Numbered from the stretch's first letter, positions 19,107-30,692 are shown. The stretch: DNA of 64,000 nucleotides from Nostoc calcicola FACHB-3891 (GCF_014697355.1 NZ_JACJRQ010000021.1:62001-126000), one strand, 5' to 3'. Made by a program: numbers and translations. The notes: a model not told the origin generated them from the sequence alone.

Positions 19107-21158
19107 TTATTTTTGCAGAAAAATACCAATGCCATTGTGGACACGAGCAGCGGTACTGGGGAAACGGTCAAGTAGTTGTCCTCCTAAGTAAAGGCTGGTA
19201 GAACTACCACCATCCAAATTTAGAGCGTCCACACACCCCATCTGTTGCATTAGTTGGGCGTGTTCTGCCAATGTAGGGCCATAACCGCCGACACGATTAT
19301 GGGTGGCAGTAATCATCAGTGTGCCTGTTGGTGTTGTGCAAATACCGCTACGAATTGCTTTTTCTGCAATAAAGGCGTTGCTGAATTTTTCGGCTTTGGC
19401 ATCAAGGACAATTTGACGATTTTGGATTAATAGCGGTCCTGCTCCGATAATGTGGGGATAACGACTAAAATCAGCGGGAGCAGTAGTGCTGGAAATACTG
19501 AGTGTGGTACCAATAGGTAATTGTGAGGCACTAGCAGTAGCACTGGCGCGTAAAGTTAGCAGGTAGCCATCCTGGGGAATAGGAATCGTCTGCTCACCAA
19601 CTTTCCCGCCTGGTAATTGATTAGTAATTTGGTCTTTCTGTACCACCAGGATAATTTCGTTGTCGGTTAGAGGTGTGTAAGTTGCTCCCCAAGCACGGGT
19701 ATAACGAGCAATACCACTCTGGACGTACCCACTATTGAGAAAGAGAATTGGTAAGCGCTGGTTATTTGCAGTGATTAAAGTTTCTTCTAAGGTGAGGCGA
19801 CCGAAGTAAAATTGACCAGAATTATTCCAGGCGATCGCCCCTCGGTTGAGAATAGGCCCTGATAACCACTGGCCATCTCGGCGAATTGCACCCAAGGGCA
19901 ATCTATTATTGCGGTTAAAATAACCACCATTAATTCCAGCTACTGCTAAGTAGCGTTGTGCTGTTTGGATTAAGGGAGCAGTACCTGTAAGTGTATCAGG
20001 GCTAACCCACATAGGTTGTAATGTTAGCCCAACTTGGCGGGGATTAACTTCTAACCAAACTACCGGAAAGCGTTCTGTACCTAAATTCATATAATGCTGT
20101 CGCCAGCGCAATCCCGGTGCCCAAGTAATATCTCGTTCTTCTAGAGGATCGGATCGAATATCGATAATTAAGCGATGGGGGTCTGCTACAGTACTAACTT
20201 GAGGTGATAAGCCAAAGGGAACACTCAAACGAATAATAGTTTGGTTTTTCACCACTTCCACTTTTTGAATTAGTGGTTGTGGGGCTGGGACTACTGGTGG
20301 TGTCGCTGGCGATAATTGTTTGAGTATATCTGGTAATGATGTTGGTGGTGCTGCTGGTGGTAGCTGGGGAGTATAGCGTTCTATTAAAACGGGATCGGCT
20401 ATTGCATCCAGGGTAACTGTCCACTCTCGATTCGGCGGTGTGGTGGGTTTAAGTGGTGGTGTGTCTGGATCGGGGGATGAAGTTGGAATTGTTTTAATAG
20501 TCGATCCTTGTGCAACTTGCCAGGGAGTTGGACGATCTAAATCCACAAGAATTCGAGTTGGTTGCAAGGAAGTAACACCTGCGTCTGAAGGTTGCTGGTT
20601 TTGAACGATGTTTGTTATTTGTGCTTTCGGGGTGGCGATCGCTAAGGTGTTACCATTGGCTTGGATCTGCCATCCGGCTGTTTGAGCAAAATTAGTAATA
20701 TCCAGATAGCGATATCCCTTTAGCAAAGTAGTGCTTAAAATTAATGGGTTGCTCACCGAAGAAAACCACTGTATCGGTTGCCTAGTCCAGTTGCTACTGT
20801 TTAAAAAATTTACTCCAAATAATTGCCGGAATGCGCCGTCACTGAGATGAGTCGTGATTTGACCAGATTTTCCAGTCCGCTGCAACCAAGTTCCTGGTAA
20901 GGTTCGCCCATTGAGGGATATTTGATTACCAACAGAAGGCGATCGCACCGCGGGTATTGGAGATGTTGGTGATTGTGAAATTAACCTGGGTATTGGTTTA
21001 CTATTTTTAGGGGACTCCTGGGCGTTACCATAGGTAGTAGCTAAGCACACTGCTGTCAAAAGTATTGATGACACACTAGCTCGGATAAACCTACTATTCC
21101 CAATCAGCGAAATAACACTGGAGTATTGTTGTTGGCAACAATTCGGCATTTTTACCAT
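19107..21158 (-). CDS. Phosphodiester glycosidase (NAGPA-domain) family protein, exported
   Basis: A 683-residue protein. An N-terminal hydrophobic segment (about residues 28-42, SSILLTAVCLATTYG) suggests a signal peptide or anchor. The middle is Pro/Thr-rich. The C-terminal ~320 residues form the phosphodiester glycosidase domain (formerly DUF2233), with GGYFNRNN, a GICTTPTGTLMI strand, and the hallmark ALNLDGGSSTSLYL near the end. The related enzyme uncovers GlcNAc-1-phosphodiesters; a cell-wall or exopolysaccharide substrate is inferred here. A second in-frame ATG lies three codons downstream. It has its own 750-bp divergent region with glsF. Confidence 0.85.
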   Translation of the reverse strand: MVKMPNCCQQQYSSVISLIGNSRFIRASVSSILLTAVCLATTYGNAQESPKNSKPIPRLISQSPTSPIPAVRSPSVGNQISLNGRTLPGTWLQRTGKSGQITTHLSDGAFRQLFGVNFLNSSNWTRQPIQWFSSVSNPLILSTTLLKGYRYLDITNFAQTAGWQIQANGNTLAIATPKAQITNIVQNQQPSDAGVTSLQPTRILVDLDRPTPWQVAQGSTIKTIPTSSPDPDTPPLKPTTPPNREWTVTLDAIADPVLIERYTPQLPPAAPPTSLPDILKQLSPATPPVVPAPQPLIQKVEVVKNQTIIRLSVPFGLSPQVSTVADPHRLIIDIRSDPLEERDITWAPGLRWRQHYMNLGTERFPVVWLEVNPRQVGLTLQPMWVSPDTLTGTAPLIQTAQRYLAVAGINGGYFNRNNRLPLGAIRRDGQWLSGPILNRGAIAWNNSGQFYFGRLTLEETLITANNQRLPILFLNSGYVQSGIARYTRAWGATYTPLTDNEIILVVQKDQITNQLPGGKVGEQTIPIPQDGYLLTLRASATASASQLPIGTTLSISSTTAPADFSRYPHIIGAGPLLIQNRQIVLDAKAEKFSNAFIAEKAIRSGICTTPTGTLMITATHNRVGGYGPTLAEHAQLMQQMGCVDALNLDGGSSTSLYLGGQLLDRFPSTAARVHNGIGIFLQK

Positions 21159-21909
21159 AATTTACTAGGTATTTTTCAAAACTATCACCCAAGGTATAAA
21201 CTAACTAATTATTTGCAAATATCAAAAACATCAGTTGTTTGGCGAAAAAACATGATAATCTATATATTGGATTGTTATCTCTTTAAAAAAAACAGCAATT
21301 TAGCCGCCTAAGCGACTGTAACCAAGTGTTCTAAGTGGCACTGATACCAATCACACCATACACGGTAGTCTTAGTTATCAAAACTGGATTAAGATATTTA
21401 ATCCTCGCTGCTAGTTGCAACTCTTCCTACTTCAGTGGAGTGTAATTGCTAGTGAGATAGGTGGCAACTGGATCGAGAGGAATTTTTGGGAATTGTCAAA
21501 TGGGTATATATTGTAATACGCTGATTTTATTGCCGTATCGGGATAATTTTGATTTTAAAACCTAGTGCAGCTTTCAGTTTTAATTATGTTTTAGGTAAGC
21601 CAAGACAGGCTCTATGAATAACTAGTGTGCATCTGGAACAAGGGAATTGAGAAAATACTTAGCTTCACAATATACAAAAGAAAATGTCAGGGCAATAACA
21701 ATGTCTTGGCTAAATTAGCTTGTCTAACAACTGCATAAATACATAAAAAATACGTAATTATTTTAACACAGGTTAACTAAAAAGTAAAACCGAAGTTAAA
21801 ATTTTTTTTCCCTAAAATTCAGTGCTGATGTGTTTCTGCATCGCTGAATTGAAAAACTTTTCTCATAAGTAGTGGCAAAATTGGTAACTCAATAGTTCAG
21901 GTACAGGGT
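21159..21909. other. Divergent regulatory region between phosphodiester glycosidase and glsF
   Basis: A 751-bp AT-rich region with no coding frame. It must contain the glsF promoter. I looked for NtcA sites (GTA-N8-TAC): the closest is GTA-N10-TAC near 21501-21516, which does not fit. No riboswitch was recognised. Confidence 0.45.
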
Positions 21910-24900
21910 ATGAATAATCAATCGATGAATCAAGACCAGAAAATCACAGCGGATATTGACTCAGTAAATACCTGTCAGGGGCAAAGGTGGTTAGTAGAGG
22001 AACGAGATGCCTGTGGTGTAGGTTTTATTGCTCATTGTCAAAATCATGCCAGCCACGAAATTGTCGAAAAAGCTTTAGCTGCTTTGACCTGCTTAGAACA
22101 CCGGGGGGGTTGTAGCGCTGACCAAGACTCTGGCGATGGTGCAGGACTATTGACAGCAATTCCTTGGGAGTTGTTTCAAGAAGAATTTGCCCAAAGAAAA
22201 AAGGAATTTTCATCTACCAACAATACAGCTGTGGGGATGATATTCTTACCACAAGACCAACAAGCAGCACAAAAAGCTAGGGCAGCAGTTGAGGAAATCG
22301 CTGCACAAGAAAAATTCATTGTACTGGGATGGCGAGTAGTACCAGTCCAAACTAATTTACTGGGGGTACAAGCAAGAGAAAATCAACCCCAGATTGAGCA
22401 AGTTTTTTTAGCGTCCGTTGACAAAAGCGGCGATGAACTAGAACGAGAACTATATATTACCCGCCGCCGAATTAGTAAACTTGCAAATAATATTTCAGAA
22501 GAATTTTATATCTGCTCCTTATCAAGCCGGACAATTGTCTACAAAGGCATGGTGCGTTCTGCTGTATTGGGAGAATTTTATCAAGATTTAAAAAATCCAC
22601 TTTACAAAAGTGCCTTTGCTGTCTATCATCGCCGCTTCAGCACCAACACGATGCCCAAATGGCCGCTAGCCCAACCAATGCGGCTTTTGGGTCACAATGG
22701 CGAAATCAATACCTTATTGGGTAACATCAATTGGATGATGGCACGAGAAGCTACCTTAAATCATCCAGTATGGGCTATGGGTGCAGATTCTTTGGAAGAG
22801 ACTCGCATCAACGAACTCAAGCCATTAGTTCACATTGACAACAGCGATTCAGCTACTTTAGATAATGTGCTGGAATTGCTGGTACGTTCTGGACGCAGCC
22901 CCTTGGAAGCCTTAATGATTATGGTTCCAGAGGCTTACAAAAATCAGCCTTCTTTAAATGACTATCCAGAAATTGTTGATTTCTACGAATATTACAGCGG
23001 TTTGCAAGAAGCATGGGACGGCCCAGCACTTTTAGTATTCAGTGATGGTCAAAAAGTTGGGGCGACACTAGATCGCAATGGGTTAAGACCAGCTCGTTAC
23101 TTGATTACCGAAGATGACTACATTGTTGTAGCTTCCGAAGCAGGAGTAGTGGACTTCCCAGAAGCCAAGATTATAGAGAAAGGTAGACTAGGACCAGGGC
23201 AAATGATTGCCGTGGATTTAGAAAATCATGAGGTGCTGAAAAATTGGGATATAAAACAGCGCATCGCCAAGCAGCATCCCTATGGAGAATGGCTGCAACA
23301 GTACCGTCAAGAATTAAAGTCATTGGCCATTAGTCACACATCAAATGGAAATGGCAATGGCAAAGGACAATCGACAAATGACCAAAGTCTATTGACGATT
23401 GACAAACAAACCTTACTTCAGCGTCAAACTGCCTTTGGTTACACCACAGAAGATGTGGATATGGTGATTGAACAAATGGCGATCGCAGGTTCAGAACCGA
23501 CTTTCTGTATGGGAGATGATATTCCTTTGGCAGTATTGTCAGAAAAACCCCACCTGCTTTATGACTATTTCAAACAGCGTTTTGCTCAGGTAACCAACCC
23601 GGCGATCGATCCCCTACGGGAAAAGCTCGTCATGTCTTTGAAAGTCGAACTGGGTGAACGGGGTAACTTATTAGATCCAAAGCCAGAATATGCCCGGAGA
23701 CTGAAACTTGAATCCCCAGTGTTGAACGAGGCAGAATTAGAAGCGATTAAGCTGTCAGGATTTGCCACAGCCGAGTTATCAACTTTATTTGCGATCGCCA
23801 CTGGCCCAGAAGGATTAAAAGCTGCCGTCGAGTCTTTACAAGCACAAGCTGCTGAATCAGTACGGGCAGGTGCAAAGATTTTAATATTAAGCGACCGCCC
23901 AAGTGATAGCAGTATTAGCACAGAATACACTTACATTCCTCCCCTACTAGCAGTGGGTGCCGTACACCACCACCTGATTCGGGAAGGGTTGCGAATGAAA
24001 ACATCCCTGGTTGTCAATACTGCCCAATGCTGGAGTACTCATCACTTTGCTTGTCTCATTGGCTATGGCGCTGGTGCAGTTTGTCCGTATATGGCTTTGG
24101 ACACAGTGCGTGATTGGTGGTCCGATCCCAGAACTCAAAAATTAATGGAGGGGAAAAAAATTACCACCCTCATCCTAGAGCAAGCTTTAGGAAATTATCG
24201 CAAAGCAGTAGAGTCTGGTTTGCTGAAAATCCTCTCCAAGATGGGAATTTCTTTACTCTCCAGCTATCAAGCAGCCCAAATTTTTGAAGCGATCGGCATT
24301 GGTAGAGATTTAATCGAACTGGGATTTCGTGGTACCACTTCCCGCATCGGCGGTTTGAGTGTGAGCGAACTCGCCCTGGAGGTGCTTTCTTTCCACAGTA
24401 AAGCTTTCCCAGAACTGACAAACAACAAATTAGAAAACTTGGGCTTTGTGCAGTACCGTGCCAAAGGCGAGTACCACATGAATAGCCCAGAAATGGTCAA
24501 GGCGCTGCATAAAGCTTTAGATGGCAACAACTACGACCACTACGAAGTTTACAAAAAACACCTCCAAGGCAGACCAGTAACTGCTTTGCGTGACTTGCTC
24601 GACTTCCAAGGCGATCGCCCGTCCATATCTATAGAAGAAGTAGAATCGGTATCTGAAATTGTCCACCGCTTCTGTACTGGTGGCATGTCTTTAGGCGCTT
24701 TGTCAAGAGAAGCACATGAAACTTTAGCGATCGCCATGAACCGCATCGGCGGCAAATCTAACTCTGGGGAAGGCGGCGAAGACCCAGTGCGCTATACAGT
24801 CTTAGATGATGTAGACGAATCAGGGCATTCGCCAACCCTACCTCATTTAAAAGGATTGCGAAATGGCGATCGCGCTTATAGTGCCATTAAGCAAGTTGCA

Positions 24901-26625
24901 TCGGGACGCTTTGGTGTCACCCCAGAGTATTTAGTCAACGCCAAGCAAATTGAAATTAAAATTGCCCAAGGTGCCAAGCCTGGGGAAGGTGGACAACTTC
25001 CAGGGCCGAAGGTGAGCGAATACATTGCCATGTTAAGGCGATCGAAGCCAGGTGTGACGCTGATTTCGCCACCACCGCACCACGATATTTATTCCATTGA
25101 AGACTTAGCACAGCTGATTTTTGACCTACACCAAATTAACCCGAAAGCAAAAGTGTCGGTGAAGCTAGTTGCAGAAGTCGGCATTGGGACGATCGCTGCG
25201 GGTGTAGCCAAGGCAAATGCTGATATTATCCAAATTTCTGGTCATGATGGTGGTACGGGTGCATCGCCACTCAGTTCCATTAAACACGCAGGTTCACCTT
25301 GGGAACTTGGTTTAAGTGAAGTCCATCGCGTTTTGATGGAAAATAGTTTGCGCGATCGCGTGATTTTACGGGTCGATGGCGGACTGAAGAGTGGCTGGGA
25401 TGTGGTCATCGGGGCATTAATGGGCGCTGAAGAATTCGGTTTCGGCTCCATTGCGATGATTGCTGAAGGCTGTATCATGGCGCGAGTTTGCCATATGAAC
25501 ACCTGCCCTGTGGGTGTTGCTACTCAGAAAGAAGAACTCCGCAGGCGGTTTACAGGAATACCGGAACAAGTCGTCAATTTCTTCTACTTTATTGCTGAAG
25601 AAGTGCGGAGTTTGTTAGCACGACTCGGCTACCGTTCTTTGTCAGAAATTATTGGACGTGCAGATTTATTGAAAGTGCGCCCAGAGGTAAAACTTACCAA
25701 AACGCGATCGCTAAATCTCAACTGTTTAGTTCAGCTACCAGATAGCAAAGAAAATCGTAACTGGTTAGTCCATGAACAAGTTCACAGCAACGGTGTGGTT
25801 TTAGATGACAAATTCCTTGCCGATCCCGACATTCAAGCTGCCATTAATAATCAATCTGCTGTTACCAAGACCTTCCCCATAGTCAATACTGATAGAACAG
25901 TAGGAACTAGATTAGCAGGAGCGATCGCTTCCCAATACGGTGACAGTGGTTTTGAAGGACAAATTCATCTCAAATTCACAGGTAGTGTTGGGCAAAGCTT
26001 TGGGGCTTTCAATCTCCCCGGCATTATTCTCACCTTGGAAGGAGAGGCAAACGACTACGTAGGCAAAGGAATGCACGGTGGCGAAATCATCATCAAACCC
26101 CCATCGGATGCCACTTATAATTCATCACAAAACGTCATAGTTGGCAATACCTGTCTTTATGGCGCTACCGGTGGCACATTATTTGCCAACGGCTTAGCAG
26201 GAGAACGCTTTGCGGTGAGAAACTCCAAAGGCATCGCAGTGATTGAAGGTGCTGGGGATCACTGCTGTGAGTACATGACTGGTGGCGTAATTGTTGTTCT
26301 TGGTAAAGTAGGACGTAACGTAGCTGCTGGAATGACTGGTGGACTGGCATACTTTTTAGATGAAGAGGGTTCATTCCCTGAGTTCGTCAACCCAGAAATT
26401 GTCAAAATGCAGCGAGTGATTACCGAAGCGGGTGCAAAGCAATTGCAAGAGTTAATCAAAACTCATGCAGAACGAACTGGTTCACCAAAAGCGAACAAAA
26501 TTCTGCAAAACTGGCAAGAATTTTTGCCGAAATTCTGGCAATTGGTTCCGCCTTCTGAAGCTAATAGTCCCCAAGCCGATCCTGAAAAAACAACTGAGTT
26601 CAGTTTAGTAACTACTAGTCATTAA
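21910..26625 (+). CDS. glsF: Ferredoxin-dependent glutamate synthase
   Basis: A 1571-residue enzyme that makes two glutamates from glutamine and 2-oxoglutarate using reduced ferredoxin, the main ammonium-assimilation step with glutamine synthetase. The N-terminal glutaminase domain has its nucleophile at Cys35 (RDACGVGF), so the first 34 residues are a propeptide to be removed. The central and FMN domains follow; Cys1188, Cys1194 and Cys1199 ligate the 3Fe-4S cluster. The C-terminal beta-helix GXGXG domain includes [11 protein letters not shown]. No small GltD subunit is adjacent, which supports the ferredoxin type. A Gly/Asn-rich stretch near residues 477-497 looks like a repeat-derived insertion. 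Confidence 0.97.
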   Translation: MNNQSMNQDQKITADIDSVNTCQGQRWLVEERDACGVGFIAHCQNHASHEIVEKALAALTCLEHRGGCSADQDSGDGAGLLTAIPWELFQEEFAQRKKEFSSTNNTAVGMIFLPQDQQAAQKARAAVEEIAAQEKFIVLGWRVVPVQTNLLGVQARENQPQIEQVFLASVDKSGDELERELYITRRRISKLANNISEEFYICSLSSRTIVYKGMVRSAVLGEFYQDLKNPLYKSAFAVYHRRFSTNTMPKWPLAQPMRLLGHNGEINTLLGNINWMMAREATLNHPVWAMGADSLEETRINELKPLVHIDNSDSATLDNVLELLVRSGRSPLEALMIMVPEAYKNQPSLNDYPEIVDFYEYYSGLQEAWDGPALLVFSDGQKVGATLDRNGLRPARYLITEDDYIVVASEAGVVDFPEAKIIEKGRLGPGQMIAVDLENHEVLKNWDIKQRIAKQHPYGEWLQQYRQELKSLAISHTSNGNGNGKGQSTNDQSLLTIDKQTLLQRQTAFGYTTEDVDMVIEQMAIAGSEPTFCMGDDIPLAVLSEKPHLLYDYFKQRFAQVTNPAIDPLREKLVMSLKVELGERGNLLDPKPEYARRLKLESPVLNEAELEAIKLSGFATAELSTLFAIATGPEGLKAAVESLQAQAAESVRAGAKILILSDRPSDSSISTEYTYIPPLLAVGAVHHHLIREGLRMKTSLVVNTAQCWSTHHFACLIGYGAGAVCPYMALDTVRDWWSDPRTQKLMEGKKITTLILEQALGNYRKAVESGLLKILSKMGISLLSSYQAAQIFEAIGIGRDLIELGFRGTTSRIGGLSVSELALEVLSFHSKAFPELTNNKLENLGFVQYRAKGEYHMNSPEMVKALHKALDGNNYDHYEVYKKHLQGRPVTALRDLLDFQGDRPSISIEEVESVSEIVHRFCTGGMSLGALSREAHETLAIAMNRIGGKSNSGEGGEDPVRYTVLDDVDESGHSPTLPHLKGLRNGDRAYSAIKQVASGRFGVTPEYLVNAKQIEIKIAQGAKPGEGGQLPGPKVSEYIAMLRRSKPGVTLISPPPHHDIYSIEDLAQLIFDLHQINPKAKVSVKLVAEVGIGTIAAGVAKANADIIQISGHDGGTGASPLSSIKHAGSPWELGLSEVHRVLMENSLRDRVILRVDGGLKSGWDVVIGALMGAEEFGFGSIAMIAEGCIMARVCHMNTCPVGVATQKEELRRRFTGIPEQVVNFFYFIAEEVRSLLARLGYRSLSEIIGRADLLKVRPEVKLTKTRSLNLNCLVQLPDSKENRNWLVHEQVHSNGVVLDDKFLADPDIQAAINNQSAVTKTFPIVNTDRTVGTRLAGAIASQYGDSGFEGQIHLKFTGSVGQSFGAFNLPGIILTLEGEANDYVGKGMHGGEIIIKPPSDATYNSSQNVIVGNTCLYGATGGTLFANGLAGERFAVRNSKGIAVIEGAGDHCCEYMTGGVIVVLGKVGRNVAAGMTGGLAYFLDEEGSFPEFVNPEIVKMQRVITEAGAKQLQELIKTHAERTGSPKANKILQNWQEFLPKFWQLVPPSEANSPQADPEKTTEFSLVTTSH

Positions 26626-26660
26626 GCTTCTAGCATCAATCAAAAATATTGACAAATAAT

Positions 26661-26697
26661 AAAGATCCCCGACTTGTTATAGAAGTCGGGGATCTTT
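26661..26697. terminator. Bidirectional terminator between glsF and polysaccharide deacetylase
   Basis: AAAGATCCCCGACTT and AAGTCGGGGATCTTT form a perfect 15-bp stem with a 7-nt loop, with A/T runs at both ends. It lies about 35 bp after the glsF stop and between convergent genes. Confidence 0.9.
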
Positions 26698-26808
26698 GTT
26701 ATAACTTCAACGAAATCAATTAGGATTGCCATCTAGCATTTTGGACAAAAAATATAATTTTAGTTGTTAGCCAATTAGTATTAGCCAATAACTTATAGTT
26801 AATAACTA

Positions 26809-27720
26809 TTATTTTTTGTTAGCAAGCAACTTTATTTCTGTATCTTCAATTTCTAAAAGTTCTGGAACAGTAACAAAGCGATAGCCTTGATTTCTAAAGT
26901 TACTAATAATTTCTGGCAAAGCTTGCACAGTTCTGGAACGGTTACCACCACCATCATGCATTAACACAATGCCACCAGGCTTTGAATCTTTAATTACATT
27001 ATTAATTAACTTTGGGACAGCTGGCAGTTTGTAGTCTGTGGAGTCAGCTGACCACATCACCACAGTATATTTTTGGCCTTTGGCATAAGCAACTAGGCCG
27101 TTGTGCATCATACCCCCAGGCGGCCGGAAAAGAGTTGTTTTAACGCCTGTAACTTGATAAATTAAGTCTGCTGTGCGGTCAATTTCAAAGGCAGCCGCTT
27201 GTTGATTAAAGAAGTGATACCAGTGATGCCAAGTATGGTTGGCAATTACATGACCTTGAGATACAATTTCCTTTCCTAATTCTGGATAATTTTTCAGGTT
27301 TTGCCCAACAACAAAAAATGTCCCTTTAATGTTATTTGATTTTAAGATATCTAGTACTTGCTTTGTAGTTTGAGGCCAAGGACCATCATCAAAAGTAAGA
27401 GCAATGACTTTCTCTGCTTGAGTCAGTTTTGCCGCTTTAACTATCGCCCCTTGAAAACGTGATGGTACGGGGTATGAGACGCCTTTTACTTGTGCTTGTT
27501 GCTGCCAACTCATCAGCATCGCTCCCTTGAATTTCTCGATCCGCTGCTGAGTTCCTGTGTTTGCAGATACATTATTTACATTAATATTTGGTCTACTCTG
27601 AGCTTCGGAAGTATTTGGTCTTAGAAGCATCATCAAACCAATACTAAAAACACCGCCTAAAGCAAGCAGTCCAATTAAGATTCCTTCTGGCCATAAAAAC
27701 GACTTATTATTTTCCACCAT
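26809..27720 (-). CDS. Polysaccharide deacetylase (NodB family), membrane-anchored
   Basis: A 303-residue carbohydrate esterase family 4 protein. Residues about 10-33 form a single N-terminal membrane segment (GILIGLLALGGVFSIGLMML). The NodB domain has motif 1 ALTFDDGP (catalytic base and metal Asp), motif 2 HVIANHTWHH (metal histidines) and motif 3 FRPPGG, and ends near LMHDGGGNRSRT. Likely substrates are peptidoglycan or exopolysaccharide N-acetyl groups. A strong AAGGAG sequence precedes the ATG. It converges on glsF across the terminator. Confidence 0.93.
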   Translation of the reverse strand: MVENNKSFLWPEGILIGLLALGGVFSIGLMMLLRPNTSEAQSRPNINVNNVSANTGTQQRIEKFKGAMLMSWQQQAQVKGVSYPVPSRFQGAIVKAAKLTQAEKVIALTFDDGPWPQTTKQVLDILKSNNIKGTFFVVGQNLKNYPELGKEIVSQGHVIANHTWHHWYHFFNQQAAAFEIDRTADLIYQVTGVKTTLFRPPGGMMHNGLVAYAKGQKYTVVMWSADSTDYKLPAVPKLINNVIKDSKPGGIVLMHDGGGNRSRTVQALPEIISNFRNQGYRFVTVPELLEIEDTEIKLLANKK

Positions 27721-29134
27721 ATAGCTCCTTCAACGATCAAACCATCAGCCACGTATATGACAGTACGTTTTAGCACATAATTTTTTAGATATTTAAAAAC
27801 CAATTGCTTTGTATATTTTTGAAAATTAGAATCGAGAAGACAGATTCCACAGCTTTGACGCTCAATTTAGATATTTAATCTCAACACACTCATAAACAGC
27901 AAAATCTGCACTTTTAGGTTATAACCACTAACTCTATAAAGGAGCATAACTTAGATAATTAACCGCACCTCCAAATCTTCTTAATAAGAGTTTTCAATTT
28001 ACTGTTTCTCTTACCTAACTACTAGCTACAGTAGCACTGCGCTGTCAAGTCTTTACTTTCCCAAAGCATTCTCGATATATCAAGGGTTACAGTCTCTAAA
28101 AACTGCAACTTGTAGGCGCGACAGCTTACCTTTATAAATAAATAAGCTGAAGTTTTGCTGTCAAGTCTACAACTTGCATTTTTTGCAGGCTAGACTTTCG
28201 ATCGGAAAGTTCTGTATCCACAGCTTAGTGAATTATTTAATTAACGTAGAAAACTACTCACAAAGGGCAAGGTGTTTTGAGAACAAAAGAGTCTAATAAA
28301 CTATTAGTTATAGAATTGATAAAATATATTCTACTGCCTAACGCCATTCGTTCCCTTTTAAGAAAAAATTAAATTTTGAATTGAGAGAATCTTGCTTTGC
28401 AATTTCTATGAAATAAATGGACGGAAATTAATTCAATATAGTTTCTTATTGCCAAAGGGCAGTTAGTCGTTAATCTAGATACTTTTTACTCCTTTCGCAA
28501 AAATAATTGTATTGTTGAGATTAACTCTATTTTTGATGGTGAGATTTTAGTCAAAATTGCTACTGGCTTTTTATCTGCTATCGTTCTTTTAGAGAATTCA
28601 AGAAGTTCATACATTATTAATATTACAATTTAATATAGCTTGTTACCGTATAATCACTTAACTTAATCGCATTTCGAGCAAAAATTTGTTAAAATCTTAA
28701 TAGTTTGTCATAGAACTATTAAAACATTAAACATTGCATTTTAATCAAATGTTTTTTGACTAGTTACACTTCACTAAGTTGAATTTTTTGCCGATCGCAG
28801 AAAAAACCGACTGACTAACTAGCTTTACAGTCGGAAACTAATTTTTTTTAACGTCAAGAAGAAAAACTGACAATTATCTAGCAGCTTGCCTTATAATTGC
28901 AGCAATTAGAATTAGGATTTCTAATTATTTAGGAATCTTAATTCTTATCTCAGTGTTACTTTAAAGGAGCCATAGTTTATGTTCAGGACTTTTGTATGGC
29001 GTTGGTAGATGCAATAACTGTATTATTTAATCTATGTATTAATTGGTGAAAATTTCAGCTTGCTTATTAGTATACCTTTGAGGCCAAAATAATCAAGGTA
29101 TTTGTTCCATTTATTTAACTGGCTAAAAATTTCT
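27721..29134. other. 1.4-kb gene-free region with RNA-like hairpins
   Basis: An AT-rich gap between divergent genes. It contains an imperfect 21-bp inverted repeat with arms at 28105-28125 and 28157-28177, a direct repeat GCTGTCAAGTCT (about 28041 and 28157), and a terminator-like hairpin at 28807-28850. No open frame of convincing composition is present. It may carry a small RNA gene in addition to the lepB promoter. Confidence 0.4.
28807..28850 (+). terminator. Terminator-like hairpin with T-run, orphan
   Basis: CCGACTG (28807-28813) and CAGTCGG (28828-28834) form a 7-bp stem with a 14-nt loop, followed by AAACTAATTTTTTTT on the plus strand. No plus-strand gene ends upstream, so it would terminate an unannotated transcript or be an attenuator far upstream of lepB. 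Confidence 0.5.
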
Positions 29135-29707
29135 ATGACCCCTCACGAAAGTGATGCAAAGCAAGAGCGTGCGTCGTTAAAAGTATGGCGTAGTTGGCAG
29201 GAAAATCTGATTTTAGTGGCGATCGCTTTATGTTTGGCACTCCTAATTCGGACTTTTATCGCCGAACCCCGTTACATACCTTCTGACTCGATGTTACCCA
29301 CCTTACATACAGGCGATCGCTTGGTGGTGGAAAAAGTCTCCTATCATTTTCATCCCCCCATAACTGGAGATATTATTGTCTTTGGGCCACCCGCAGAACT
29401 ACAACGTCGGGGGTATCCCCAAGATCAAGCCTTCATCAAGCGAGTCATTGGCCAGCCTGGTGAGGTAATTAGTGTTATTCAAGGCAAAGTCTATCTCAAC
29501 GGTCAACCGTTAGCAGAAGATTACATCGCCGAACCAGCAAATCAGCCGTTTCAACCAGTGAAAGTTCCAGAAGACCACTTTTTTGTCATGGGAGATAACC
29601 GCAACGACAGTAACGACTCTCGTTATTGGGGCTTTTTACCCAGAAAAAATATCATTGGTCGGGCAGCATTTCGCTTTTGGCCTCTCGATCGCATCGGGTT
29701 TATTTAA
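29135..29707 (+). CDS. lepB: Signal peptidase I
   Basis: A 190-residue type I signal peptidase that cleaves exported preproteins at the outer face of the membrane. One N-terminal membrane segment (ILVAIALCLALLIRTF) is followed by box B YIPSDSMLPTL with the catalytic Ser, box D AFIKRVIG with the general-base Lys, and box E MGDNRNDSNDSRYWG. The start ATG at 29135 is preferred over an in-frame TTG at 29102, which would add 11 unlikely residues. It stands alone. Confidence 0.95.
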   Translation: MTPHESDAKQERASLKVWRSWQENLILVAIALCLALLIRTFIAEPRYIPSDSMLPTLHTGDRLVVEKVSYHFHPPITGDIIVFGPPAELQRRGYPQDQAFIKRVIGQPGEVISVIQGKVYLNGQPLAEDYIAEPANQPFQPVKVPEDHFFVMGDNRNDSNDSRYWGFLPRKNIIGRAAFRFWPLDRIGFI

Positions 29708-29769
29708 TTAGTTAAAACAAGAAGGTAGAATTTCCTTGCAAGACATCTACCTTCTACAGAAGCCGGAAG

Positions 29770-30303
29770 TTAAAAACGAAGAAAATACATTAGTTGAGCG
29801 ATCGCATCACCAGTTAGCTCTAATCGCCGTTGAAAATCAGCTAAGTTATGAAAAGGCCCCGCAGATTGGCGATTTTCCACTACTGCTTGTGCTAAAGACA
29901 AATCGATAAAGGGAATTTGTGCTAGTTTTTCAACTGTTGCGGTGTTGGGATTAACTAAATTTGTCGGATAATCTAAAGATTCTTGGTCATAATAACTAAA
30001 ATTTAATAGCGGTTTTAATGGCTCGAGTCGCCCTGCTGGTATGCCTAAAGCGGCAGCGACATCTTCAACACAGTAAAATTTCACACCTGAACGTGAAAGA
30101 TCTACAAGCGATCGCGCTTGATGAATTGACAAACCTGGTAAGCGTAACCAATCATCCACAGTAGCTTGATTAGCATCAATGCGGATACCTAATTTGGCCG
30201 CAATCTGGATTTCTTCCCCAGATTGCAAGCGATAGTAGGGATCGTTGAGCAGCTTGGCGCGGAGTTTTTGCAACTTTAAGTTGAAAGGTAGCCAATTGTT
30301 CAT
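29770..30303 (-). CDS. Helix-hairpin-helix (ComEA-like) protein
   Basis: A 177-residue protein with two helix-hairpin-helix units: one around VDDWLRLPGLSIHQARSLVD and a second around NTATVEKLAQIPFIDLSLAQ. A third partial unit, FHNLADFQRR, ends the protein. Such repeats bind DNA backbone non-specifically. No signal peptide or membrane segment is visible, unlike true ComEA. It lies 14 bp downstream of the TM2 gene and is probably co-transcribed with it. Confidence 0.82.
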   Translation of the reverse strand: MNNWLPFNLKLQKLRAKLLNDPYYRLQSGEEIQIAAKLGIRIDANQATVDDWLRLPGLSIHQARSLVDLSRSGVKFYCVEDVAAALGIPAGRLEPLKPLLNFSYYDQESLDYPTNLVNPNTATVEKLAQIPFIDLSLAQAVVENRQSAGPFHNLADFQRRLELTGDAIAQLMYFLRF

Positions 30304-30317
30304 GATTGTCGCTAATA

Positions 30318-30692
30318 TCAGGAAATTTGGTCTAGCAGTTGGCGGCGTTTTTGCTCAAATTCATATTCTGAAATTAGTCCATCTTGGCGTAGAGCATCTA
30401 ATTCTCGCATTGCATCTGCAACTGCTCCTACTTGATTACTCACTCGCTGCGAATTCCTGACAGCTGACTTGCCGAGATTAAAATTGCGATCGAAAGCTTC
30501 TTCATCTTGAGCCAAATACCAAACTCCCTCAATGGCACTAGCCACCTTGGGGATAGGCGTCCAGGAAAGCAACACGTACAAAATACCCCATAGGTGCTGT
30601 CCCAGATAAAATTTATGTAATCCGGAAATTGTCAGCGTGCCAGAAAAAGCTAGAACGGCAGCAACACTTCGGCTTTTGCGCTTAGTCAACAT
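30318..30692 (-). CDS. TM2-domain protein with C-terminal SHOCT motif
   Basis: A 124-residue protein. The first 70 residues form a TM2 domain with two hydrophobic helices around the conserved SGLHKFYLGQHLWG turn. A short helical linker follows, and the last 30 residues (LDALRQDGLISEYEFEQKR) are a SHOCT oligomerisation motif. It is an inner-membrane protein of unknown role. The HhH gene follows 14 bp downstream. Confidence 0.85.
   Translation of the reverse strand: MLTKRKSRSVAAVLAFSGTLTISGLHKFYLGQHLWGILYVLLSWTPIPKVASAIEGVWYLAQDEEAFDRNFNLGKSAVRNSQRVSNQVGAVADAMRELDALRQDGLISEYEFEQKRRQLLDQIS

Noticed and set aside
21405-21440. Glutamine riboswitch upstream of glsF
   Set aside because: A GAAGTAGG-like string occurs only on the opposite strand and without the rest of the conserved core.
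21501-21516. NtcA-like site upstream of glsF
   Set aside because: The spacing is GTA-N10-TAC rather than N8.
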